In this document: piece by piece, positions 51,260-60,741 of the stretch
Layout of the letters: the number at the start of each line of letters is the position of its first letter
Numbering within the stretch: the stretch's first letter is position 1
From: Saccharibacter floricola DSM 15669
GTDB lineage: Bacteria; Pseudomonadota; Alphaproteobacteria; Acetobacterales; Acetobacteraceae
DNA length: 64,000 bases
Reading direction: 5' to 3'
NCBI RefSeq assembly: GCF_000378165.1
Contig: NZ_KB899338.1
Span: 1-64,000, forward strand
Notes under the pieces: model-generated
The model's input: only the letters and a program-made list of their open reading frames with translations
What the model was told of the DNA's origin: nothing
Database searches by the model: none
Translations under genes and position numbers: made by a program

Positions 51260-53026
51260 TTAGAGTGGAGCGCAGGCGTTCTTCACCCAAGGATGGAGGT
51301 CTTCTTCCAAACGAGTAAGAAGATGTGCCTCAACTTTTTTATGATACTGGTTAAGCCATTGGCGCTCTGTCTCACTGAGCAGGGAGCAGTCGATTAAGGT
51401 GCGGTCAATCGGCGTATAGGTGAGCACCTCAAATTCAAGGAAGGGACCGCGAGGACTTTTTAGCTCACTCTCTTTAACAAGCATGAGGTTTTCGATACGG
51501 ATTCCATAATCACCCTGTTTGTAATAGCCTGGCTCATTGGACAAAATCATACCCGCTTGCAAATCGGTTGGACGGGGGTATGAGGAAATAGATTGCGGCC
51601 CTTCATGAACAGACAAATAACTGCCGATCCCGTGACCAGTTCCATGGTCAAAATCAAGCCCCGCATTCCATAAGGACGCACGTGCTAAACTATCCAGACG
51701 ATGGCCGGGTGTTTGGTTTGGGAAGCGTTGGGAGGAAAGTGTAATATTACCCTTTAAAACGCGCGTGAAGGCCTCTTTAAGTTCTGCTGGCGGTGTTTGA
51801 GGGCCAATCCAGAGCGTTCGCGTAATGTCAGTAGTTCCAAAAGGATATTGTGCGCCACTGTCGACGAGATAGACTGTATTCTCTTCTAAAACGCGATCCT
51901 GCCCAGGGATGGCGCGGTAATGAGGGTAAGCCCCATTAGGGCCGGCAGCAGAAATCGTTTCAAAGCTTGGCCCGCGATAATCGTCTGAACGAGCGCGGAA
52001 AGCTTCGAGCGTGTCCGCCAGTTCTGTTTCATGCTTACCAACGCCATTGTTTTCAATCCAATGAAGGAAACGTGCAAGCGCTAAGCTATCAAGCTCATGT
52101 GCGCGGCGATTTCCTTCTTGTTCTGTTGGGTTTTTAATGGCTTTCGGAAGGCTGCATAAATCTGGCGCGCTTTTAATGTGCGCACCGATTTTATCAAGCG
52201 TCATCCGAAACCAAACGGGTGTAGAGGTTGGGTCTATACGGACAACAGCTTCTGCAAGAGCTGTCAAACGCTCTTTAAGCTGGTTGGGAGAATAGAGAAC
52301 AATGCCATCCTCAAATGGTGCTTTAAGACGCGCTTCATCTACGAAAAGTTCGGCATGTCCGTCATCATAGAGCAAGCCGTAACCATGAGCGATAGGGGTC
52401 ATGGCGATGTCAGACCCACGTAAATTCAACAGCCATGCAAGGGATGTGCAGTCAGCAATCACCATCGCTTTTTGATGCTGTTTACGGAGCTCCTCTGCCA
52501 GTCGTGTGCGTTTATCAACGCTCTTTTCCCCAGCGTAGCTCAACGGATGAGGCTCAATTGGCGCGGCAGGAGAAGCAGGTTGGTCTGTCCAGGCAGCATC
52601 AACGGGATTAGACGTGACAGGCACGAGAGTGACGTTCTCAGCCTGCCAAGAGGATAACTCCTGTTCGCTTGTTAGATGAGGGTCATAGCCAATACGCAGT
52701 CCGTGAGCATGCTGGGCAAGCCAGGCGTGTGGTGGCTCGTGTAGAATATGTTGGCGATCCCACAAGGCATGATCAACTTGCTCATCCATTTGCACGGTAT
52801 AACGTCCATCAGAGAAGACGCAGGCTTTCTCGCGGAGTACGATGGCAAGCCCCGCACTTCCCGTAAAGCCACTAACCCATGCTAAGCGCTCCGAATGAGG
52901 AGCGACATATTCCCCAAGATACTGATCGCCGCGTGTAATGATGATACCATCGATAGAGAGGCGATCAAAATGGTCACGCACGCGCGCTGGGCGTGAGGCT
53001 AAAGGAATGGATGATAAGCCGGTCAT
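51260..53026 (-). CDS. Xaa-Pro aminopeptidase (M24B)
   Basis: A 588-residue aminopeptidase P of the long, eukaryote-like type with two creatinase-like N-terminal domains. The start ATG 53026 gives 'MTGLSSIPLASRPARVRDHF'. Metal ligands are visible: 'YLVDSGAQYPFGTTDITRT' (two Asp), 'GHGIGSYLSVHEGPQ' (His), 'LSNEPGYYKQGDYGIRIENL' (Glu) and 'FLEFEVLTYTPID' (Glu). It removes N-terminal residues before proline. Confidence 0.92.
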   Translation of the reverse strand: MTGLSSIPLASRPARVRDHFDRLSIDGIIITRGDQYLGEYVAPHSERLAWVSGFTGSAGLAIVLREKACVFSDGRYTVQMDEQVDHALWDRQHILHEPPHAWLAQHAHGLRIGYDPHLTSEQELSSWQAENVTLVPVTSNPVDAAWTDQPASPAAPIEPHPLSYAGEKSVDKRTRLAEELRKQHQKAMVIADCTSLAWLLNLRGSDIAMTPIAHGYGLLYDDGHAELFVDEARLKAPFEDGIVLYSPNQLKERLTALAEAVVRIDPTSTPVWFRMTLDKIGAHIKSAPDLCSLPKAIKNPTEQEGNRRAHELDSLALARFLHWIENNGVGKHETELADTLEAFRARSDDYRGPSFETISAAGPNGAYPHYRAIPGQDRVLEENTVYLVDSGAQYPFGTTDITRTLWIGPQTPPAELKEAFTRVLKGNITLSSQRFPNQTPGHRLDSLARASLWNAGLDFDHGTGHGIGSYLSVHEGPQSISSYPRPTDLQAGMILSNEPGYYKQGDYGIRIENLMLVKESELKSPRGPFLEFEVLTYTPIDRTLIDCSLLSETERQWLNQYHKKVEAHLLTRLEEDLHPWVKNACAPL

Positions 53027-53060
53027 AAACGTTTTTGATCCTGTACCGTAATGGGAAAAA

Positions 53061-53987
53061 TTAGTAAGGCTTACGTAGAATAAGGGTGCTCCATGCACCT
53101 TCTTTCAGTTGACGTTCTAAAAGAAGCCCTTGGCGTTGATGAGCTACCGTCACCATGCGTGCTTGTGTGTTAAGAAGTCCAGCTAAAATAGCCGTACCTC
53201 CAGGAGCTAAAGACTGCGCTAAAGAAGGGGCCATCCGGCAGAGAGGGCGTGCAAGAATATTTGCAAAGACGAGGTCATAAGGTGCCTTGCTGCGCACGGC
53301 AGGCGTTAGCCATCCATTACCAAAGCGGCAATCAAGAAGGGGAGAGAGCTTATTGAGCCGTGCATTAGACGCTGCAACGCGAACAGACCAAGGTTCAATA
53401 TCGACGGCCAGAACAGGGCGGTGCAGCAAGCGTGCCGCAGCCATCGCAAGGATGCCCGAGCCGCAGCCCATATCTAAAATACGTTGTGGCTTGCGATAAG
53501 CGATCAACTCAAGGGCACGCAGGCAGCCACGTGTTGAGCCATGTTCACCTGAGCCGAAAGCAATACCGGCATCAAGGGTGATGGAGAGGCGGTTAGAGGG
53601 TGCTTTATCGTTAAGATGCGTTCCACGAATGCAAAAGCGTCTTCCGACATTTTGTGGCGGAAACGCTTCTTGTGTGCGAGCCAGCCAGCCTTCTGCTTCT
53701 GTTATGTGCCGGACAAGCTCTGCCTCAACCCCTGTGATCGCGCGTGCTACAGCGATAGACGATTGTAGAGCCTCTTCTTGAGCGCCAACTTCCTTTACGC
53801 CTTCAAGGCGCCAATATTTTTGCTCGTCATCTTCCTCAAACATACCGACAGTGTCGCAAGCGGTCATAAGAGCTTGCTCGAACAGAGGAACGAAGGCTTC
53901 TTCCACAATAATGGTGACCGTTTCCAACGCACGTGCATGACGAGAGCCAATGTGGCGGGGAGCGATTGGGCTTTGTGTTGCTTTCAC
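53061..53987 (-). CDS. prmA: Ribosomal protein L11 methyltransferase
   Basis: A 308-residue enzyme starting at GTG 53987, whose bases overlap the helicase stop (GTGA). The AdoMet domain has 'GIAFGSGEHGSTRGCLRALE', 'RILDMGCGSGILAMAAARLL', 'AVDIEPWSVRVAASNARLN' and the catalytic 'DLVFANILARPL'. The N-terminal 120 residues are the L11-binding part. Confidence 0.93.
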   Translation of the reverse strand: MKATQSPIAPRHIGSRHARALETVTIIVEEAFVPLFEQALMTACDTVGMFEEDDEQKYWRLEGVKEVGAQEEALQSSIAVARAITGVEAELVRHITEAEGWLARTQEAFPPQNVGRRFCIRGTHLNDKAPSNRLSITLDAGIAFGSGEHGSTRGCLRALELIAYRKPQRILDMGCGSGILAMAAARLLHRPVLAVDIEPWSVRVAASNARLNKLSPLLDCRFGNGWLTPAVRSKAPYDLVFANILARPLCRMAPSLAQSLAPGGTAILAGLLNTQARMVTVAHQRQGLLLERQLKEGAWSTLILRKPY

Positions 53988-56218
53988 GAGAGTACCTCTA
54001 CAAAACCGGCCATCAGGGTCTTTTGTCCGGCATCTTCAAAATTGATCGTAAGATGTTCGCTGTCGCTGTTCAGAACGACGCCTATGCCAAAACGTTTATG
54101 TTTAACAGTGGCCCCAATAGCAATAGGGGCACGCGATGCTTTAGGGCGAGGTCGAGACAGGCTCGGGGAACGCGGTAGGGAGGCCTCTTGAGTATCAGAG
54201 CGTTGCCAGAAATTGCGTCCAAAAGAGGAGCGCTCGCGTTGTTTAGGGCGATGAAGAGAAACATGCTCATCAGGGAGCTCATCAATAAAGCGGCTCGGGA
54301 TGGAATCTTGCCAGTTAGCGTAAATACGGCGGCTATCTGCATGTGAGATGATAGCGCGCTCACGGGCACGTGTTAGGCCGACATAGGCAAGGCGGCGTTC
54401 TTCTTCAAGCGATGCAAGTCCGCCTTCATCCATTGAGCGTTGGGAGGGGAAAATTCCCTCTTCCCAACCTGGAAGAAAGACGGTGCGGAACTCAAGCCCC
54501 TTAGCAGCATGCAGGGTCATGAGGCTGACACGTTGCGTATCGTTTTGGACGCTATCGGCATCCATGACGAGGGCGATATGCTCAAGAAACGCTTCAAGAT
54601 CTGGAAAGTCCCCAATAGCACGCAGTAGCTCACCAAGGTTATCAAGACGGCCCGCGGCTTCCACCGTGCGTTGGTCTTGCCGCCACATATCAAGATAGCC
54701 TGTTTCTTCTAAAAGTTGCTGAGTAGCAACAACATGTCCTTCTTTGGCAAGGGTCTTACGAGCACGAGAAAAACACGCCATAAAGTCGGAAAGGGTTGTG
54801 GCAGCTTTTCCTTTAATCTCTTTATGAGTGAGGCGTTCTTCCAATGTTCGTTGAAGGGAAAGTCCGCGCTCTCGTGCGTGTTCTCTCAAACGCGTAAGCG
54901 CAACTTGCCCAACCCCACGCTTAGGAACATTGATAATGCGCTCAAAGGCAAGATCATCGCTGGGATGAGCAAGAGCCCGCATATAGGCTGTGCCATCGCG
55001 AATTTCAGCACGTTCGTAAAAGCGCAATCCGCCGACCACTTGGTAGGGAATGCCAGAACGCATCAATGTCTCTTCAAAGGCACGCGTTAGGAAACCTGCA
55101 CGCATAAGGATGGCCATATCGCCAAAATTATGCCCTGTATCATGTAGCTCACGAATTTTAACGGCGACAATACGCGCTTCTTCATCAGAATCCGGGGCAT
55201 TAATGACGTCAATGTGTTCGCCTGTTTTACCGTCCAAACCGGAATGTAATGTTTTACCTAAGCGGCTTTCATTATGGGCAATCACGCCGGAGGCCGCTCC
55301 AAGAATACGAGGTGTTGAGCGATAATTCTTTTCCAAACGGACAATTGTTGCACCGGGAAAGTCCTGCTCAAAGCGTAGAATATTGGTTACATCGGCACCA
55401 CGCCATGAGTAGATGGACTGGTCGTCATCCCCAACGCAGGCAATATTGGCGGGCTGATCGCCATGCTTGGCTAAAAGGCGTAACCAGAGATACTGAATGG
55501 TGTTGGTGTCTTGATATTCATCGACAAGAATATAGCGGAAGCGACGCTGATATTGTTTCAGCACCTCAGGATGAGTACGAAATATCGTGACCATATGGAG
55601 CATGAGGTCTCCAAAGTCGCAGGCGTTCAGTTCTTTGAGGCGTGTTTGATAGGTTTCATAGAGGGAACGAGCTTTTCCGTTAGCAAAATCAATATCATGG
55701 GCTGATGTTATTTGCTCCGGCAAAAGGGCACGATCTTTCCATAGTTGAATATGGTGCATGAGCTGAGCGGGCGGCCAGCGTTTCAAATCGATTGAATTGG
55801 CCGCCATAATTTGCTTAAGCAAACGAATCTGATCATCGGCATCAAGGATGGTGAAATTGCGTTCTAATCCAACACGGGGTGCATGTTGGCGGAGCATCCG
55901 TGCGCAGAGAGAATGGAATGTTCCTAACCACAACCCTTCAACGGGTTTGCCAAGGAGATGACTGACGCGCTCGCGCATCTCGCGCGCAGCCTTATTGGTA
56001 AAGGTGACGGCCAAAATCTGCTCAGGCCAAGCAAGATGATGGAGCAGAATATGAGCAAAGCGTGTTGTCAGAACACGTGTCTTTCCAGTGCCAGCGCCTG
56101 CCAGAATCAGCAACGGGCCTTCCGTTGTGGTAACGGCAAGGTGCTGTTCTTCATTCAGGCCTGCAAGATGGTCACGAGTAGGCGAAAGCGGACGTGGGGA
56201 GAAAAGATCATCAGACAC
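53984..56218 (-). CDS. uvrD: UvrD/PcrA-type DNA helicase
   Basis: A 744-residue superfamily-1 helicase. 'LAGLNEEQHLAV' (Q motif), 'LILAGAGTGKTRVLTTRFAH' (Walker A), 'YILVDEYQDTNTIQYLWLRL' (motif II), 'CVGDDDQSIYSWRGA' (III), 'VRLEKNYRST' (IV), and 'MTLHAAKGLEF' with 'EEGIFPSQRS' (V-VI region). Acts in nucleotide excision and mismatch repair. I place the start at GTG 56218 (VSDDLF-); the annotation could extend upstream, but that would overlap radC. Divergent from the radC-like genes by 28 bases. Confidence 0.92.
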   Translation of the reverse strand: MSDDLFSPRPLSPTRDHLAGLNEEQHLAVTTTEGPLLILAGAGTGKTRVLTTRFAHILLHHLAWPEQILAVTFTNKAAREMRERVSHLLGKPVEGLWLGTFHSLCARMLRQHAPRVGLERNFTILDADDQIRLLKQIMAANSIDLKRWPPAQLMHHIQLWKDRALLPEQITSAHDIDFANGKARSLYETYQTRLKELNACDFGDLMLHMVTIFRTHPEVLKQYQRRFRYILVDEYQDTNTIQYLWLRLLAKHGDQPANIACVGDDDQSIYSWRGADVTNILRFEQDFPGATIVRLEKNYRSTPRILGAASGVIAHNESRLGKTLHSGLDGKTGEHIDVINAPDSDEEARIVAVKIRELHDTGHNFGDMAILMRAGFLTRAFEETLMRSGIPYQVVGGLRFYERAEIRDGTAYMRALAHPSDDLAFERIINVPKRGVGQVALTRLREHARERGLSLQRTLEERLTHKEIKGKAATTLSDFMACFSRARKTLAKEGHVVATQQLLEETGYLDMWRQDQRTVEAAGRLDNLGELLRAIGDFPDLEAFLEHIALVMDADSVQNDTQRVSLMTLHAAKGLEFRTVFLPGWEEGIFPSQRSMDEGGLASLEEERRLAYVGLTRARERAIISHADSRRIYANWQDSIPSRFIDELPDEHVSLHRPKQRERSSFGRNFWQRSDTQEASLPRSPSLSRPRPKASRAPIAIGATVKHKRFGIGVVLNSDSEHLTINFEDAGQKTLMAGFVEVLS

Positions 56219-56246
56219 CTCTCTGATATACTGCGAGAGATGGCCT

Positions 56247-56936
56247 ATGGCTAGGAAAGAACCTGAAGGTTTGAGAAGAAAATCACATAGCCACGGGCAT
56301 CGCCAACGCATGCGACAGCGTATTATAGAGCATGGAACAGCCAATTTAGCGGATTATGAGCTGCTGGAGATGCTTTTATTTTACGTTATCCCACGACGCG
56401 ATACGAAGCCACTTGCAAAGGAACTTCTGCAAAAGTTTGGCTCTCTCACGGCACTGTCTCAAGCATCGGATACGATGTTGCGTGATGCTGGATTAACACA
56501 ACGTGTCGCTGCTGTGTTGAAAATACCATATTTAGTCGCGCGAGCATTGGCAGAAGAACACACGGAGCTAAGTCAGATTCAGCTTAAAAATATGACGATG
56601 CTCAAACGTTATTTTGGTTCGCGTCTACACGAGCCGATAGAGGAGGAAACGAGCCTTCTTTATCTTGATGGGAGGAATAATTTATTGAAGGAGGAGCGCC
56701 TTACGCGTCATCAGAAGATTTCTGCTTCTCATCGTTTGATCGCCACTCAGCTTTTAGATGTGCAAGCAACGGCTTTTATCGTTGTGCATATTGCCCCTAG
56801 CCATTCGGCAGCCGTGCTCGCGCAAGAAGCACGAGGATTGGCAATGGCGCTAAAGCCTCTCTCAATAACGATGCATGATGTGATTTTGTTTGGAGCGGGT
56901 TGGGTGTCGAGCTTGAACAAAGAGAGATTACTGTGA
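56247..56936 (+). CDS. RadC-like protein without the JAMM metal site
   Basis: A 229-residue protein from ATG 56247 (GAGAG upstream). Residues 20-110 are the RadC helix-hairpin-helix start: 'HGHRQRMRQRIIEHG', 'LADYELLEMLLFYVIPRRDT'. The JAB-like C-terminal half has 'QATAFIVVHIAPSHSAAVLA' where the active family has H-x-H-P-S-G and a later aspartate, so the zinc-binding set is missing. Its TGA overlaps the ATG of a second RadC-like gene. Probably inactive as a peptidase, perhaps a partner of the next protein. Confidence 0.8.
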   Translation: MARKEPEGLRRKSHSHGHRQRMRQRIIEHGTANLADYELLEMLLFYVIPRRDTKPLAKELLQKFGSLTALSQASDTMLRDAGLTQRVAAVLKIPYLVARALAEEHTELSQIQLKNMTMLKRYFGSRLHEPIEEETSLLYLDGRNNLLKEERLTRHQKISASHRLIATQLLDVQATAFIVVHIAPSHSAAVLAQEARGLAMALKPLSITMHDVILFGAGWVSSLNKERLL

Positions 56937-57604
56937 TGGCTGAGGGTGATGAGGCACGACAAGCGGTGAGAGAGGCGTTGCTGAACGAACAGTCAATTGA
57001 AAAAGAGGATTTATTTTCATTTTTAGTAGCGCTTTCAACAACGTCCAAAAAAGATCAGAAAACGCTACTAAATTACATACTTCAGACGAGTGATTCGTTA
57101 GGAGAACTTGTGTCGCTGCCAGCCCAGAAATGGCAGGATTATGCGCAGAAAAATAGCTCTTTTCTGGTTCTCTTGCAGCTGCTGCGTGAAATGGGATTGC
57201 GATGCAATCGAGCTGCTCTTCCGCATGGGGATCTTTTACAGGAAGAGCGGCGGTTGCTTGATTATCTCATTACGCAAATGGCACGAGAGTCTGTAGAGCA
57301 GTTTCGAATTATTTTTCTCAATAAGAAAAATCAGCTTATTTGCGATGAAGTTCAGGGTGTGGGAACGGTTAATCACACACCAGTTTACCCAAGAGAGGTA
57401 GCGCGTCGCTGTTTAGAACTCAAAGCTTCATCCATCATCATGGCACATAATCACCCGAGTGGGCATACAAGCCCATCAGAGGGAGATGTGATCGTGACAC
57501 AAAATGTGCAGACAGCTCTTAACGTTCTAAAGATACGCGTTATTGACCACTATATTATCACGCGTACAGCCCAAGTCAGCTTTCGTGCGCTTGGGCTGTT
57601 ATAG
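56936..57604 (+). CDS. radC: RadC-family JAB-domain protein
   Basis: A 222-residue protein starting at ATG 56936, overlapping the previous stop (TGATG). The C-terminal JAB/MPN domain is complete: 'FRIIFLNKKNQLICDEVQG', 'YPREVARRCLELKASSII', the metal motif 'MAHNHPSGHTSPSEGDVIVT' and 'VIDHYIIT'. The N-terminal part is more diverged than in E. coli RadC. Family function is still uncertain. Confidence 0.88.
   Translation: MAEGDEARQAVREALLNEQSIEKEDLFSFLVALSTTSKKDQKTLLNYILQTSDSLGELVSLPAQKWQDYAQKNSSFLVLLQLLREMGLRCNRAALPHGDLLQEERRLLDYLITQMARESVEQFRIIFLNKKNQLICDEVQGVGTVNHTPVYPREVARRCLELKASSIIMAHNHPSGHTSPSEGDVIVTQNVQTALNVLKIRVIDHYIITRTAQVSFRALGLL
57566..57599 (+). terminator. Hairpin at the end of radC
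   Basis: ACAGCCCAAG pairs with CTTGGGCTGT over a 14-base loop, followed by TATAG. It lies inside the last codons of radC and eight bases from the convergent purK stop, so it may end transcripts from either side. No long T run. Confidence 0.5.
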
Positions 57605-57612
57605 GGCGTCGT

Positions 57613-58749
57613 CTATTCTTGGGGGTGAACAGGTTGCAGTTGAGCAAGAGCATGCTCTCCTGGCAAGCCACCCCGTGGGAAGATGCGGTTAATATGACCC
57701 ATTTTTCGGCCCGGCCTAGCTTCTGCTTTTCCGTAAAGATGCAGGGCTGCATTATCCTCTTCCATCATAGCAGGCACGAGAGCCATATCATCGGGGCCAA
57801 TGAGATTATGCATGAAGCCATCAGAGTGACGGCGCGTTGATGGAAGAGGAAGGCCTGCAACGGCACGAATATGCATCTCGAATTGGTCTATAATGCAGGC
57901 ATTCTGCGTCCAATGCCCTGAATTGTGGGGCCGAGGAGCAATTTCATTGATGATGAGCTGACCATCGGCATTTTGGAAGAGCTCTACTCCTAAAATCCCA
58001 ACAAGCCCAATATCTTTCGCTAAACAGCTAGCAATACGCTGAGCTTCGTCAATAGTTTCTGGAGCGACAGGAGCCGGCACCATAGACATACGTAAAATAC
58101 CGTCTCGGTGGCGGTTTTCGCTTGGATCGAAGCAGCGTATGTCACCATGATGGTTGCGAGCCACCATGACGCTGAGCTCACGCGCGAAATCAATCTTCTT
58201 TTCTGCGACTAAAGGATAGGGCAGGTTTTGGCGATCATTCCAGAGCTGCTGAAAGGCAGTTTCGTCAGAAACGCGAAATTGGCCTTTCCCATCATAGCCG
58301 AAGCGCGTTGTTTTGAGGATGAGGGGAAAGCCAAAATCCTTCAATGTAGCGAGATCATCTTCATTCTGCACAGAGCGCCATGACGCGACAGGGAGACCCA
58401 TCGCGCTTAAAGTCGTTTTTTCGGCAATTCGATCTTGGCTAATTTCTAAAATACGCCCAGCTGGATGAACGGGGCGCAATGCTTCGAGCTGCCGTAGTCC
58501 TGCTGCACTGATATTTTCAAACTCGAATGTGATGACATCACATTCACGCGCAAAGGCTTCCAACACAGCAGGATCATCGTAAGAACCGACGGTCAGTTTT
58601 GCTGCAGTCTCGGCTGCTGGTGCGGGGGTAGAAGCGCTCAGGATATGCACATGATAGCCGAGACGCGATGCCGCAACAGCAGACATACGCCCTAATTGGC
58701 CACCACCGATAATCCCGATAGTAGAACCAGGAGGAAGAGCAGGTGTCAC
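57613..58749 (-). CDS. purK: N5-carboxyaminoimidazole ribonucleotide synthase
   Basis: A 378-residue ATP-grasp enzyme. '[20 protein letters not shown]' is the N-terminal nucleotide fold start, '[19 protein letters not shown]' the ATP-grasp strand, and '[20 protein letters not shown]' the metal-binding motif. It supplies PurE's substrate. Overlaps purE by four bases. Confidence 0.96.
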   Translation of the reverse strand: MTPALPPGSTIGIIGGGQLGRMSAVAASRLGYHVHILSASTPAPAAETAAKLTVGSYDDPAVLEAFARECDVITFEFENISAAGLRQLEALRPVHPAGRILEISQDRIAEKTTLSAMGLPVASWRSVQNEDDLATLKDFGFPLILKTTRFGYDGKGQFRVSDETAFQQLWNDRQNLPYPLVAEKKIDFARELSVMVARNHHGDIRCFDPSENRHRDGILRMSMVPAPVAPETIDEAQRIASCLAKDIGLVGILGVELFQNADGQLIINEIAPRPHNSGHWTQNACIIDQFEMHIRAVAGLPLPSTRRHSDGFMHNLIGPDDMALVPAMMEEDNAALHLYGKAEARPGRKMGHINRIFPRGGLPGEHALAQLQPVHPQE

Positions 58750-59240
58750 GATACGGGTTTCTCAGCAACAGAATGAGTTTGTTGAGCACGGAAGCTATCA
58801 AGACGCTCAGCTATAGCGTTATCCGACAGCGCAAGCACGGAAGCCGCCATGAGAGCGGCATTAATAGCGCCTGAACGTCCAATCGCGAGTGTCCCAACAG
58901 GGACCCCGGCAGGCATCTGAACAATGGACAGAAGGCTGTCTTGCCCCTTGAGAGTGCGACTTTCAACGGGAACACCGAAAACAGGCAAAGCTGTCCAAGC
59001 TGCACACATGCCAGGAAGATGAGCAGCACCTCCTGCTCCTGCGATGATAGTGCGCAGGCCACGCTCTTTGGCCGTCTTTGCATATTGGGCAAGACGGTCA
59101 GGAGTGCGGTGGGCGGAGACAATACGCGCTTCGTAGGGAACGCCAAGTTTTTCAAGCGTTTCGCAACCATGACGCATGGTTTCCCAATCGGATTGGCTGC
59201 CCATAATCACACCGACAACCGGGGCAGGAGAGTTACTCAT
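58746..59240 (-). CDS. purE: N5-carboxyaminoimidazole ribonucleotide mutase
   Basis: A 164-residue enzyme. '[20 protein letters not shown]', '[16 protein letters not shown]' and '[19 protein letters not shown]' carry the substrate and catalytic residues (Ser, Asp, His). '[10 protein letters not shown]' is also typical. Works with PurK in inosine monophosphate synthesis. Confidence 0.96.
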   Translation of the reverse strand: MSNSPAPVVGVIMGSQSDWETMRHGCETLEKLGVPYEARIVSAHRTPDRLAQYAKTAKERGLRTIIAGAGGAAHLPGMCAAWTALPVFGVPVESRTLKGQDSLLSIVQMPAGVPVGTLAIGRSGAINAALMAASVLALSDNAIAERLDSFRAQQTHSVAEKPVS

Positions 59241-59262
59241 GATAGGCCGTATCCCTTGCTAC

Positions 59263-59853
59263 TTATTCGTGTTCATCTTCCTGATGGAGAACGGGGCCAT
59301 CACCTTCTTGCGGAAGAGCCTGCCCATCACGGACGAGCCGTTCATTAGCTGCTTGAACAGCAGCATTGAGGTCTGTCTGTGTGCAAAGACCCAAAATGAC
59401 GGGATCGCGCGGTTTAATGTTGGGGCTGTTCCAATGTTGGCGATTCCGGATTTTAGAAATCGTATCTTTCGTCGTGCCGAGTAAACGTACGATTTGCGTA
59501 TCAGAAAGCTGAGGGAACTGCCGTAAGACAAAAGCAATAGCATCAGGGCGGTCATGGCGTTTAGCGACAGGCGTATAACGTGCCCCTTTTGCGCGACGTG
59601 ACACCGGATTTGCCGTTGCAATCAACTTTAGTCGTGCTGAAGAGCTTGCTTCGCAGCGTTTAATTTCGTTCTCAGTCAGCTGATTGTTTTTAATAGGATC
59701 ATAACCATTGATCCCAGCGCCGACTTCCCCATCAGCAATTGCTTGGACTTCTAGTGGATGCATTCCACAAAATTCAGCAATTTGGGTAAAAGTCAGGGCA
59801 GTTTTATCAATCAGCCAGACAGCGGTGGCCTTGGGCATCAACGGCAGATTCAT
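59263..59853 (-). CDS. trcR: TrcR-type regulator (DUF1013)
   Basis: A 196-residue protein with the DUF1013 pattern: 'LPLMPKATAVWLIDKTALTF', 'QIAEFCGMHPLEVQAIADGE', 'PIKNNQLTENEI', 'RLLGTTKDTISKIRNRQHWN' and 'DPVILGLCTQTDLNAAV'. In Caulobacter TrcR is a cell-cycle transcriptional regulator; the HTH-like segments fit. The family is alphaproteobacterial. C-terminus is an acidic tail. Confidence 0.88.
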   Translation of the reverse strand: MNLPLMPKATAVWLIDKTALTFTQIAEFCGMHPLEVQAIADGEVGAGINGYDPIKNNQLTENEIKRCEASSSARLKLIATANPVSRRAKGARYTPVAKRHDRPDAIAFVLRQFPQLSDTQIVRLLGTTKDTISKIRNRQHWNSPNIKPRDPVILGLCTQTDLNAAVQAANERLVRDGQALPQEGDGPVLHQEDEHE

Positions 59854-59934
59854 GTCAACTCATTCCTTCGCAGCGGTGCGGTCGGGCCGGCAGAGTGCAG
59901 GCACCAACAAGGCTACTCTGGAAGATTGACCTGC

Positions 59935-60035
59935 CCAACAGAAAACTGGGCACGGCACCTGCTAAACGCACGGCGGTGCTGCGTAAGATGCGTCAGAGAG
60001 AAGGGCGGGTCAAGATGCTAACCAATCTTCTCTCT
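59935..60035. other. Structured intergenic segment, unassigned
   Basis: Three inverted repeats follow each other: TGCCCA/TGGGCA (59935-59955), GGCACC/GGTGC just after it, and AGAGAGAAG/CTTCTCTCT (59995-60003 with 60027-60035). Together they make a strongly foldable stretch between trcR and the heat-shock gene. It could be a leader of trcR, a small RNA, or a terminator for transcripts from the right. No protein-coding gene is convincing here. Confidence 0.4.
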
Positions 60036-60113
60036 GAGTATTGAGAATTTTCATGGAAGTTTTTTATGGTTAGCATGCTGGAAGCAGTATTCTGCTCCAA
60101 TAGATTCAGCAGT

Positions 60114-60548
60114 TTAATGTGGTGGATGGGTCGCTATTGAGATAGAACGTGGTTCACTTTTACGAGGGAAAGCATGTTGAAGAAAGATTTTTAGAAGGCC
60201 ATTGTCAAAATATGCTTCTGTAATGGCCAGAGAAGCCGCTAGAGCAAAGGAGCGTTCAAAGGCACGTGCAGCAATTCCGCGATGAATCCATTTCCTCTGG
60301 TGATCATGCGTATCATGGCGTGGAGAGTGACCACGAACAAATAATATTTGGTTTTCGATAGTAATCGTAATATCTTCTGGTCGAAAGCCAGCGACAACGA
60401 TCGTTAGCGTATAGTCTGTATCCGTTGTTTTCTCGACATTATGAGATGGATAAGAACAGCGATGACTTTTACTATCATGGAGCGCATGGTGTACGAGGTG
60501 CTCAAAACCAATCGTACTGCGCAATAAATTGGCAGTATCATATCCCAT
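60114..60548 (-). CDS. Small heat-shock protein (Hsp20/IbpA-like)
   Basis: A 144-residue chaperone from ATG 60548, eight bases after GGAGG. Residues 35-125 are the alpha-crystallin domain ('YTLTIVVAGFRPEDITITIE', 'NQILFVRGHS', 'GIAARAFERSFALAASLAI', 'ENGLLKIFL'-like 'DNGLLKIFLQ'). The N-terminus 'YDTANLLRSTIGFEHLVHHA' is IbpA-like. The usual A-x-x-x-A-x-G-L motif is present as 'TEAYFDNGLL'. A ROSE-like thermometer covers its Shine-Dalgarno. Confidence 0.9.
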   Translation of the reverse strand: MGYDTANLLRSTIGFEHLVHHALHDSKSHRCSYPSHNVEKTTDTDYTLTIVVAGFRPEDITITIENQILFVRGHSPRHDTHDHQRKWIHRGIAARAFERSFALAASLAITEAYFDNGLLKIFLQHAFPRKSEPRSISIATHPPH

Positions 60549-60554
60549 ATGGAT

Positions 60555-60576
60555 GTCCTCCTTTAAACGGCAGGAC
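60555..60576 (-). promoter_or_regulatory. ROSE-like RNA thermometer hairpin
   Basis: In the leader of the heat-shock gene, GUCCUGCC pairs with GGAGGAC, the Shine-Dalgarno, leaving one bulged G and a seven-base loop. A bulged G opposite the Shine-Dalgarno is the hallmark of ROSE elements in small heat-shock genes. An outer GGAU/AUCC pairing can extend the stem towards the start codon. At high temperature it would melt and allow translation. Confidence 0.75.
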
Positions 60577-60673
60577 CTCATGCACATCCTCATATTAAGC
60601 AATATGCACGAAGGCATTTAAAAGCAGCGAACCCATCGTGTGGCATCGCACTACTCATACCCTAGATATGGGA

Positions 60674-60707
60674 AACCCTCCCCATTCTTCAAGGAACGGG
60701 AAGGGTT
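60674..60707 (-). terminator. Terminator after rpmE
   Basis: On the minus strand AACCCTTCCCGTTC pairs with GAATGGGGAGGGTT, with one mismatch and a short loop, followed by a short T stretch. It begins 34 bases after the rpmE stop. Confidence 0.65.
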
Positions 60708-60741
60708 GCACGCATCGTAGAAAAATCTACGCGAAACAATA

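Noticed and set aside
59758-60021. 87-codon plus-strand frame over the start of trcR
   Set aside because: Antisense to the conserved N-terminus of trcR and over the structured gap; no domain or ribosome site.
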